From the NCBI GenBank assembly GCA_963693025.1, contig OY843749.1:372001-436000 (forward strand): a DNA stretch of 64,000 bases, in the 5' to 3' direction. The DNA comes from JAHRAW01 sp963693025 (GTDB lineage Bacteria; Pseudomonadota; Gammaproteobacteria; Arenicellales; Poriferihabitantaceae). Both the position numbers and the translations under genes were made by a program. The notes under the pieces were generated by a model. The model was not told where the DNA came from, searched no databases, and saw only the letters and a program-made list of their open reading frames with translations. Position 1 is the first letter of the stretch; each line of letters opens with the position of its first letter. Positions 23,016-31,300 of this stretch are shown in pieces.

Positions 23016-26000
23016 TTAGAACTTCACCTCCCCCTCCAACAAATAAACATCCTCAGCCACCGCATCATCCTTTTCCAGCCGTTCATTGGCTAGGTTCAGA
23101 GTGAAAATCTTACCCAAGTTCCAACGCATCCCCATGCGGTAAGTTTTGTTGTTGTCGTCGAAGGTCAGTTCGCTGTATGGCGTCAGTAATCCGTCAGCAA
23201 AGCCTGCAAAGCCATAGCCGACTTCCACACTCATCCGCGCGTTCAGGTCAGAGTCGGAGTCGGCGGTGGGCACACCTTTGTTCCATAGGTTCTGCACGCC
23301 GCTAGTGGCATTGCCATACGCCGGAGTCAGAGTCAACGACAAGCCTTGCCGATCCGCGCCGGGGGTTAGGTTCAGGGTGGCGCTTAGGCCTTGGTCTTTG
23401 GTGTCGCCGCTGTGGCTTAGCAACGCGCGTAGGCGGGTTTCTAATGTCAAGCCACGGGTGGCGTTGTGGTAGCGGAGCCCTGCGCCTATTTCCAGACCGT
23501 TGCCGGTTGCGCCGTCTCCGCCGTCGTGGCGCATTCCGAGTTCGAGGGATGGGAGGATTTGTGCGCCGTTGGGGGCGGTTAGGGTGCGGGTGGCTTCTAA
23601 TGCGAGGCGCGTTTGGGTGGCGCTTACTTCCATTTCGTTGAAGGCGTCGTCTTTGGCTTGCCCTACTTCCAATCGCGTCGCTTGGACTTCGCCTTTTACG
23701 CGCAACTCGGTGTCGCGGCTTGCCAGCAGGGTTCCGCTGCCGCCTATGCCGAGGGTTTGCAGGGTCGCGTCTGCGGTGGTCGGGGTGGCGTTGGCTTCGG
23801 TGATTTTCAGGTCGCCGCTGCCGTAGCCTACGGTCGTCCACATGTCCAGGCGACCGTCCAGTGCGCGCCAGCCGACATACGGGTGGAGGCTGGTCATGTC
23901 CAATTCGTAGTCGCCGGTGGTGGCGGCGGCGGTGGCGGTGTTGCGGTTGGTGTATTCCAAATCCGCTTCGCTCCACGCCAGCATCACGCCCGCCAGCAAG
24001 CCGGGCTGTAGCGCGACATCCACGCCGAGGTGCGCGCTGAACAGCGAGCCGTCCCAGTCGACGTTGTTGTTGTCGCCGCCGATGTTGCGGTAGTCGCCGC
24101 TGCCCCACAGCGCGAGGTTGGAGCCGCCCAATCCACCGTCGCCGGCGTTCAAAGGCATCGCAAAGTCCGAGTCGCCGAGTAGCGTCTTGGTGTCCAAGCC
24201 GTCGTCCACCATCGTCTGCGCGTGCGTCGCCGCCAACTCCTCCAGCGTGGAATGTCCGCCGAGGTTGGCGCGCAAGCCCGCGCCTGCGCGACCGGTTGGG
24301 GTGCGCGCTTGGTTGATGCGGTTGGTAATCGCGCTGACTTGATGTCCCACCATCACGCGCGCCACTTCGGGCAGGATGACGGCGTTGAGCGCATCCATCG
24401 CCTCGGCGTTACCGAAGATGACCCTGAGTTCGGGACCGACCAAGCCGGCGTAGTTGCCCGTCGCGCTGACTTCGTGGCGGATGGTCGCGCTTGCGGTGGC
24501 GGTGATGTCAACCGTCTGTGCGGTGTTCCAGTTGGCGGGGGTGAAGACCAATGCGCCGGAGACGGTCACGGCGGCGTCGCTGCTGAGCGGCGTCACCGTC
24601 ACATTCGCGCTCGGCACGGTGTCCAGCACGACGGTGTAGTAGGTGATGCTGTTGCCTTCGTCGAGATTCAGCCGGGTCACTTCAACCCCTTCCCTGTCCC
24701 GCAACACAATCCCCGCCGCGCGCACCGTCACCGCCACTGCATCGGCGGTGGTGATGTTGCCGTAGCCGCTCACCGCGTGGGTGATATTGCCGGTGATGTC
24801 GTTTGCCCCGATGATGTCGCCGCCGGTGACGGTGACCGTCTGCGCGGTGTTCCAGTTGGCGGAGGTGAATGTCAGGGGCTCGCTCGGCGAGACGAGGGCG
24901 GCGGCGGTGTTGCTGGTGGGCGTGACCGTCGCATTGCCGAGCGGCGCGGTGTTCAGCCGCACGGTGTAAGTTTCGACACCGCCGCTTTCATCCACGCTCA
25001 GGCTGGTCTCGGAAATCGTCACGCTCGGTGTATCGTCGTCGGTGACGGTGACGACAATCGGGTCTTGGTCGGCGGAGGTGACGCTACCGTAGTTGCTCAC
25101 CGTGTGCGTGATGCTGACGGTCTCGTTTGTGCCGTTGTCATCCTGGATGGCGGTGATGATGACCCGTTGCGTTATGTTCCAGTTGCCGCCGGTGAAAATC
25201 AGCGGACTCGGCTCGACGATGACGGCGGCATCGCTGCTGGTCACCGTCACCATCACACTGCCGGTGGGCTCGGTTCTCAGCACCACGGTGTACTCACGAG
25301 TCTCGCCTTCATTCAGCGCAAGGGGCGTCGTTTGGGAAAGCACGACTGCCGGCGTGTCGTTGTCGTTGTCGGTGACGGTGACCACCACCGAGTCGATGGC
25401 GACTGCGCTGCCGTCGTATTCCGACGCGCCGCTTGCCGTGTGGGTGATGGTGGCGGTGTCGTCGGTGGAGTCGCCATCTGCGGCGGCGGTGACGGTAACC
25501 GTCTGCACGCTGTTCCAGTTGGCGGAGGTGAAGGTCAACGCCGCAGTGGCGGAAACCGCGCCGCCCGACAATAGCGAAACGTCGTTGCGGCTTAGCGTCA
25601 AGTCGTGTCCCATCGGTGCAACACTCGGCGTAACGGTCACCTCGCCATCGGGCTCACTCGGTAGCCTCACGCTATAGGTGCGGGCGCGACCTTCGGGCAC
25701 GGTCAGCCTGGTCGTTGAAATGCGGACGGGCACCGCCAGCACGGTGATGCTGAAAGTCAGCGTGTCGGTATCGCCATCCTCATCGCGGACGGTGTAAGTC
25801 AGCGTAACCGCACTCGCCACGGCGGGAGGTGTCCCGCTCAGCACGCGCGTGCCGGAGTCAAAAGCGAGTCCCGGCACATCGGGGGCGAGCGCATAGGACA
25901 AATCCCCATTGCCGCCGATCGCACGCGGCAGGGTCAAGTCGGTAATGCGCTCCCCAGCGAAGTAGGTCTGGTCGGGCGGCGCAGCGCCGGCGAATTCCGG

Positions 26001-27428
26001 CTCGGTGTCGATAGTCACGAAAACCTGACGGGCGGGGATGTCCCCGAACAAGACCGCCGCGTGGGAGCGGGTGATAACCGGGAAGCTGATGCCGCTAATC
26101 GCGTGGCGGATCCGTGCTCCACTGACCACGCTGTCTTCGGCGGCGGCGACAGTGACCGTCTGCGCGCTGCTCCAGTTGTCGGTGGTGAAGGTCAACGCCG
26201 CAATGGCGGAAACCGCGCCGCCCGACAATAGCGAAACGCCGTTGCGGCTTAGCGTCAAACCGTGTCCCTCCGGCACAACACTCGGCGTAATCACCACCTC
26301 GCCATCGGGGTCGTACGCTAGCCGAACTCTATAGGTGCCGGTACCGCCTTGGGTCACGAGTAACACGTCCGGGCTAACGAGGACGAGGCGCTCCACAGTG
26401 GCAATGCTGAAAGTCAGCGTGTCGGTATCGCCATCGGCATCGCGGACGGTGTAAGTCAGCGTAACCGTGTCGGCCTCCCCTCTAAACGGCGAGCCGAACA
26501 GGACGCGGTCGATAAAAGCGAGACCGGGCACGTTGGGGGTGAGCGTGTAGGACAAATCCCCATTGCCGCCGGTGGCTTCCGGCAGGTCCAGGATGCCGGT
26601 GGTGGCCCCGACGTAGTAGGTCCGGTCTGGTATCGTAGCGCTGCCGAAAGTCGGGGCGGTGTCGGGTTCAATCCTCACGGTCATCCGAGGGGTGGTGGTG
26701 TAGGCGCCGGTGCCGCTAACCGCGTGGCTGATGGTCGCGATGTCGGCAACGTCATCGCTGTCTGCGGTGGCGGCGACGGTAACCGTCTGCGCGCTGTTCC
26801 AGTTGCCGATGGTGAAGGTCAACGCCGCAGTGGCGGAAACCGCGCCGCCCGACAATAGCGAAACGCCGTTGCGGCTTAGCGTCAAGTCGTGTCCCATCGG
26901 CGCAACACTCGGCGTAATCACCACTTCGCCACTGGGCACGCTCGTTAGCGCCACGCTATAGATGCGGGTCTCGCCTTCGGGCACGGTCAGCCCGGTCGTT
27001 GAAATGTGGACGGGGGGCTCCCGCACGGTGATGCTGAAAATCAGCGTGGCGGTATCGTCATCGGCATCGCGGGCGGTGTAAGTCAGCGTAACCGCTTCCG
27101 CCACCCTGGACGGCGTGCCGAACAGCCGGAATTCGGTCAATCTGGCGGAAGTCAATCTGGCGGAAGTACGAAGACCGGGTATGGCGGTACTCACAGAGGG
27201 GGTAAGCGCGTAGGACAGCCTCGCATTGCCGCCGGCACGCGGATTGCCGCCGGTGGCACGCGGCAGGTACAAGTCGGCAATACGCTCCCCGACGTAGTAG
27301 GTCTGGTCGGGTATCGTAACGCCGTCGGCGAAAATCGGGGCGGTGTCGGTCTGCGCCGATGCCGCCGATGCCACATACATCGCCAGCACGCCCAACAAAA
27401 CCCGTGCCGTGCGCCTCGGCAAGTTCAT
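23016..27428 (-). CDS. Autotransporter B with Calx-beta-like and He_PIG passenger (1,470 aa)
   Basis: Predicted surface adhesin of the type V (autotransporter) kind. From the chosen ATG, residues 1-26 are a signal peptide (MNLPRRTARVLLGVLAMYVA, then SAASAQ). The passenger follows: He_PIG-like modules (PDQTYYVGE, LFGTPSR/LSGTP) alternating with Calx-beta-like modules (VPEG..YSV, NWNSAQTVTV), then three consecutive Calx-beta-like modules. A linker contains EAMDALNAVILPEVARVM and STLEELAATHAQTMVD. The last ~365 residues (23,016-24,115) form a beta-barrel starting ALWGSGDYRNIGGD and ending with a C-terminal Phe (LLEGEVKF). The start was chosen because the same Met and signal sequence recur in C and D. 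A leader ORF at 27,556 stops within the ATGA overlapping this start, which suggests translational coupling or phase variation. No metal-triad protease or RTX motif was seen. Confidence 0.9.
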   Translation of the reverse strand: MNLPRRTARVLLGVLAMYVASAASAQTDTAPIFADGVTIPDQTYYVGERIADLYLPRATGGNPRAGGNARLSYALTPSVSTAIPGLRTSARLTSARLTEFRLFGTPSRVAEAVTLTYTARDADDDTATLIFSITVREPPVHISTTGLTVPEGETRIYSVALTSVPSGEVVITPSVAPMGHDLTLSRNGVSLLSGGAVSATAALTFTIGNWNSAQTVTVAATADSDDVADIATISHAVSGTGAYTTTPRMTVRIEPDTAPTFGSATIPDRTYYVGATTGILDLPEATGGNGDLSYTLTPNVPGLAFIDRVLFGSPFRGEADTVTLTYTVRDADGDTDTLTFSIATVERLVLVSPDVLLVTQGGTGTYRVRLAYDPDGEVVITPSVVPEGHGLTLSRNGVSLLSGGAVSAIAALTFTTDNWSSAQTVTVAAAEDSVVSGARIRHAISGISFPVITRSHAAVLFGDIPARQVFVTIDTEPEFAGAAPPDQTYFAGERITDLTLPRAIGGNGDLSYALAPDVPGLAFDSGTRVLSGTPPAVASAVTLTYTVRDEDGDTDTLTFSITVLAVPVRISTTRLTVPEGRARTYSVRLPSEPDGEVTVTPSVAPMGHDLTLSRNDVSLLSGGAVSATAALTFTSANWNSVQTVTVTAAADGDSTDDTATITHTASGASEYDGSAVAIDSVVVTVTDNDNDTPAVVLSQTTPLALNEGETREYTVVLRTEPTGSVMVTVTSSDAAVIVEPSPLIFTGGNWNITQRVIITAIQDDNGTNETVSITHTVSNYGSVTSADQDPIVVTVTDDDTPSVTISETSLSVDESGGVETYTVRLNTAPLGNATVTPTSNTAAALVSPSEPLTFTSANWNTAQTVTVTGGDIIGANDITGNITHAVSGYGNITTADAVAVTVRAAGIVLRDREGVEVTRLNLDEGNSITYYTVVLDTVPSANVTVTPLSSDAAVTVSGALVFTPANWNTAQTVDITATASATIRHEVSATGNYAGLVGPELRVIFGNAEAMDALNAVILPEVARVMVGHQVSAITNRINQARTPTGRAGAGLRANLGGHSTLEELAATHAQTMVDDGLDTKTLLGDSDFAMPLNAGDGGLGGSNLALWGSGDYRNIGGDNNNVDWDGSLFSAHLGVDVALQPGLLAGVMLAWSEADLEYTNRNTATAAATTGDYELDMTSLHPYVGWRALDGRLDMWTTVGYGSGDLKITEANATPTTADATLQTLGIGGSGTLLASRDTELRVKGEVQATRLEVGQAKDDAFNEMEVSATQTRLALEATRTLTAPNGAQILPSLELGMRHDGGDGATGNGLEIGAGLRYHNATRGLTLETRLRALLSHSGDTKDQGLSATLNLTPGADRQGLSLTLTPAYGNATSGVQNLWNKGVPTADSDSDLNARMSVEVGYGFAGFADGLLTPYSELTFDDNNKTYRMGMRWNLGKIFTLNLANERLEKDDAVAEDVYLLEGEVKF

Positions 27429-27556
27429 ACTAAAACCCGCCGCCGCCGCGTCCCTGCCAGTCGTATGGAATTCTGGGGGGGGGGGGCGATTCCGCTCACG
27501 ACATTCGCAACGCAACGCGCGCCGGCTGGCAGAATGACCGCTTTTTCTTGCTTCAT
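27425..27556 (-). CDS. 43-codon leader ORF of gene B containing a C12 tract
   Basis: ATG at 27,556 opens MKQEKAVILPAGARC..., runs through the poly-C tract (Pro codons) and ends at TGA overlapping the B start codon as ATGA. The homologous leader in C is fused in frame to the autotransporter, and the one in D stops one base before its start. Because all three registers end or join at this exact site, it may couple translation to gene B or add an N-terminal extension when the tract changes length. Expression is unproven and there is no clear Shine-Dalgarno. Confidence 0.4.
   Translation of the reverse strand: MKQEKAVILPAGARCVANVVSGIAPPPQNSIRLAGTRRRRVLV
27475..27486. repeat. 12-nt poly-G (plus) / poly-C (minus) tract in the B leader
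   Basis: Twelve consecutive G on the plus strand, 47 bp upstream of the B start on the minus strand. The leader is in frame with B when the tract length is 1 modulo 3 (13, 16, 19). At 12 it is out of frame by one base. Homopolymer tracts of this length are typical slippage sites in phase-variable surface genes. Confidence 0.75.
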
Positions 27557-27581
27557 TGTGGCGCTGTGGTTGGGTGGGTTA

Positions 27582-27626
27582 GAAGTTACAAATAGGCAGT
27601 AATCGCGGCAAATATAGCATATTCGT
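27582..27626 (-). promoter_or_regulatory. Conserved AT-rich promoter block of gene B
   Basis: A 45-bp block, nearly identical upstream of B, C and D, is the only AT-rich DNA near these starts. On the minus strand it reads ...TATGCTATATTTGCCGCG... then TTACTGCCTATTTGTAACTT. One reading gives TTGCCG, 17 bp, TAACTT; another uses TATGCT or TATATT as the -10. Conservation supports a promoter; the exact boxes are uncertain. Confidence 0.4.
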
Positions 27627-27711
27627 TGGGCGTGGCTAGGGGGTGGATGGGGGGTTGGGTGGCTCTTTCGTCATTCTCGAGCGTTAGTGTCCGTTGCCGC
27701 CCTCCCTACTC

Positions 27712-27939
27712 CGTCATTCTCGAGCGTTAGTGTCCGTTGCCGCCGCGCTTTTTCTTTTTAAGCGGCGGCTTACGGACACTTGCGTCCTCGGGAATCTCCC
27801 TAAGTCTACCGTGGACTAAAACAAAGCGGGCGAAGCAGGCGGCTTTGTTTGGGCTCAGCGCCAAACGGGACGAGATTCCCGAGGTCGTAAGCGCCCGTAA
27901 GCCGCTACGCGGCAAACGGACACTAACACTCGAATGACG
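27712..27939. repeat. MITE/REP-like element R4
   Basis: ~228 bp copy with left end CGTCATTCTCGAGCGTTAG and a degenerate right end (ACACTCGAATGACG). A truncated left end precedes it at 27,669-27,700. The internal arm differs from R5 (contains GGGCTCAGCGCCAAACGGGA), so it is a different subtype, shared with R9. Confidence 0.75.
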
Positions 27940-28069
27940 AAGTAGGAGGTTAGCGCGGATTCAAGCAAAGCGGGCGGCGGGTAAGCCGCCGTTCCTGCAG
28001 TCTTTTGGGCGGGAATCCCAAATACCCGTCATTCTCGAGCGTTAGTGTCCGTTGCCGCCCTCCCTACTC
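27940..28069. repeat. Inter-element spacer shared with the C-D intergenic region
   Basis: Contains AGGAGGTTAGCGCGGATTC, a GTAAGCCGCCGTTCCTG segment and a truncated repeat end. The same order of sequence occurs at 34,738-34,876 between C and D. The conserved layout shows that intergenic DNA was duplicated together with the neighbouring genes. No gene is visible. Confidence 0.6.
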
Positions 28070-28337
28070 CGTCATTCTCGAGCGTTAGTGTCCGTTGCCG
28101 CCGCGCTTTTTCTTTTTAAGCGGCGGCTTACCGGACACTTGCGTCCTCGGGAATCTCCCTAAGGTTGGCACGGACTTGAACAAAGTGGGCGAAGCAGGCG
28201 GCGGGTAAGCCGCCGGTTTTGTGGTTTTTTGGGTGGGGGGCTTTGTTGGAATTCGCGGTAGACTTAGGGAGATTCCCGAGGTCGTAAGCGCCCGTAAGCC
28301 GCTACGCGGCAACGGGCGCTAACGCTCGAGAATGACG
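28070..28337. repeat. MITE/REP-like element R5 (type I)
   Basis: Full copy with CGTCATTCTCGAG and CTCGAGAATGACG ends, arms CTCGGGAATCTCCCTAAG and CTTAGGGAGATTCCCGAGG, and an outer stem on the right CGCCCGTAAGCCGCTACGCG. It sits ~40 bp downstream of the C stop, a possible terminator. Confidence 0.8.
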
Positions 28338-28377
28338 AGGTGGTTGGGAATGACGAAGTTTTTGCTTTGCCCCCCCA

Positions 28378-31300
28378 CTAAAACTTCACCTCCCCTTCCA
28401 ACAAATAAACATCCTCCGCCGCCGCATCGGTTTTTTGTAGGCGTTCGCCGGCTAGGTTTAGGGTGAACATTTCGCTCAACTCCCAGCGCACGCCGAGGTG
28501 GTAGGTTTTGCTTTCTTCGCCCAGGGTTAGTTCGCTGTATGGCGTCAGTAGTCCATCGGCGATGCCGGCGAAGCCATAGCCGACTTCCACACTCATCCGA
28601 GCGTTCAGGTCAGAGTCGGAGTCGGTGGTGGGCACACCTTTGTTCCACAGGTTCTGCACACCGCTAGTGGCGTTGCCGTATGCCGGAGTCAGGGTCAACG
28701 ACAAGCCTTGCCGATCCGCGCCGGGGGTTAGGTTTAGGGTGGCGCTTAGGCCTTGGTCTTTTGTGTCGCCGCTGTGGCTTAGCAATGCGCGTAGGCGGGT
28801 TTCCAGTGTCAAGCCGCGGGCGGCGTTATGGTAGCGGAGCCCGGCGCCGATTTCCACGCCGCTGCCGGTTGCGCCGTCTCCGTTGTCGTAGCGCATTCCC
28901 AGTTCGAGGGATGGGAGCAGTTGCGCGCCGTTGGGGGCGGTTAGGGTGCGGGTGGCTTCTAGCGCCAGGCGCGTCTGGGTGGCGCTTACTTCCATTTCGT
29001 TGAAGGCGTCGTCTTTGGCTTGCCCTACTTCCAATCGCGTCGCTTGGACTTCGCCTTTTAGGCGCAACTCGGTGTCGCGGCTTGCCAGCAGGGTTCCGCT
29101 GCCGCCTATGCCGAGGGTTTGCAGGGTGGCGTCTGCGGTGGCTGGATTGGCGGTGGCTTCGGTGATTTTCAGGTCGCCGCTGCCGTAGCCGACGGTCGTC
29201 CACAGGTCTAGGCGACCGTCCAGTGCGCGCCAGCCGACATACGGGTGGAGGCTGGTCATGTCCAATTCGTAGTCGCCGGTGGTGGCGGTGGCGGTGGCGG
29301 TGTTGCGGTTGGTGTATTCCAAGTCCGCTTCGCTCCACGCCAACATCACGCCCGCCAGCAAGCCGGGTTGTAGCGCGACATCCACGCCGAGGTGCGCGCT
29401 GAACAGCGAGCCGTCCCAGTCAACGTTGTTGCCGTCGCCGCCGATGTTGCGGTAGTCGCCGCTGCCCCACAGCGCGAGGTTTGCGCCGCCCAATCCGCCT
29501 ACGCCATCGGCGTTCAACGGCATCGCAAAGTCCGAGTCGGCGAGCAGCGTCTTGGTGTCCAAGCCGCCGTCCACCATCGTTTGCGCGTGCGTCGCCGCCA
29601 ACGCTTCCAGCGTGGAATGCCCGCCAAGGTTGGCACGCAAGCCCGTGCCTGCGCGACCGGTTGGGGTGCGCGCTTGCTCGATGCGGTGGGTAATCGCGCT
29701 GACGTGATGCACCACCATCATGTGCGCGACTTCGGGCAGGATGACGGCGTTGAGCGCATCCATCGCCTCGGCGTTACCGAAGACGACCCTGAGTTCGGGA
29801 CCGACCAAGCCGGCGTAGTTGCCCGTCGCGCTGACGGTGTGGCGGATGGTCGCGCTCGCGCCGGCGGTGATGTCGACCGTCTGCGCGGTGTTCCAGTTGG
29901 CGGGGGTGAAGACCAATGCGCCGGAGACGGTCACGTCGGTGGCGCTGCTGAGCGGCGTCACCGTCACATTCGCGGCGGGCAGCGTGTCCAGCACGACGGT
30001 GTAGTAGGTGATGCTGTTGCCTTCGTCGAGATTCAGCCGCGTCACTTCAACCCCTTCTCTGTCCCGCAACACAATCCCCGCCGCGCGCACCGTCACCGCC
30101 ACTGCATCGGCGGTGGTGATGTTGCCGTAGCCGCTCACCGCGTGGGTGATATTGCCGGTGATGTCGTTCGCCCCGATGATGTCGCCGCCGGTGACGGTGA
30201 CCGTTTGCGCGGTGTTCCAGTTGGCGGGGGTGAATGTCAGGGGCTCGCTCGGCGAGACGAGGGCGGCGGCGGTGTTGCTGGTGGGCGTGACCGTCGCATT
30301 GCCGAGCGGCGCGGTGTTCAGCGCCACGGTGTAAGTTTCGACGCCGCCGCTTTCGGCCACGCTCAGGCTGGTCTCGGAAATCGTCACGCCCGGTGTATCG
30401 TCGTCGGTGACGGTCACCACCACCGAGTCGGAAACCACGCCCGCGAAGTCGGCGCCGCTCACGCTGTGGCGGATGGTCGCCACATCGTTGTCGCCGTCGG
30501 CGTCGGTGGCGGCGGACACCCTCACCTCTTGCGCGGTGTTCCAGTTGCCGGCGGTGAAGACCAGCGCGGTGTTGGGGGTCAGCGTCAGGTCGTTGTCCGC
30601 GGGCGTGGCGGTGGGGGTGACGGTCACCTCGCCGCTTGGCACGCTCATTAGCGCCACGCGGTAAGCGCCGCTGTCGCCACCTTCAATCACGGTCAGCGTG
30701 GTCGGTGAAATGGTGACGGCGGACGCCACCCCATGCGCCGCCACGGTGATGCTGAGCGTCTCCGCAATGGTGTCGCCATCCACATCGCGGGTGATGTAAG
30801 TCAGCGTGACGGCATCGGCGGCGGTGGTCGGCGTGCCGCTCAATGTGCTGGTGTTGCCGTCAAACGTCAAGCCGTCGGGAATGTCCGCCACCGGTGTCAG
30901 CGTGTAGGTGACCGGGGGCGTTCCGGACCGCCTCGGCAACTGCAAGGGCGCGATTTGCACGCCGGCGGTATAAGTCTGGTCGGGCACCATGTAAACGGGT
31001 AAAACCGGCACAACCCTGATGGTAGCCGACAAGTCGGTGAGCGGATGGAAGCCGCGAACCGCGAGGCGGATGGTTGCGGTGTCTTCAACGTTGTCGTCGT
31101 CTTCGGCGGCGTGAACGGTAATCATCAGCACGTTGCGCCAGTTCAAGCGGGTGAAGGTCAATGCGTCGCCCGGCAATAGCGGAATGCCATCGCTACTTAG
31201 CGTCAAACCGTGTCCATCCGGCGCAAGACTCGGCGTAATCACCAAGTCGCCGGCGGGTTGGCGCGTTGCCTGAACGCTAAACGTGCTGCTGTAGCCATCG

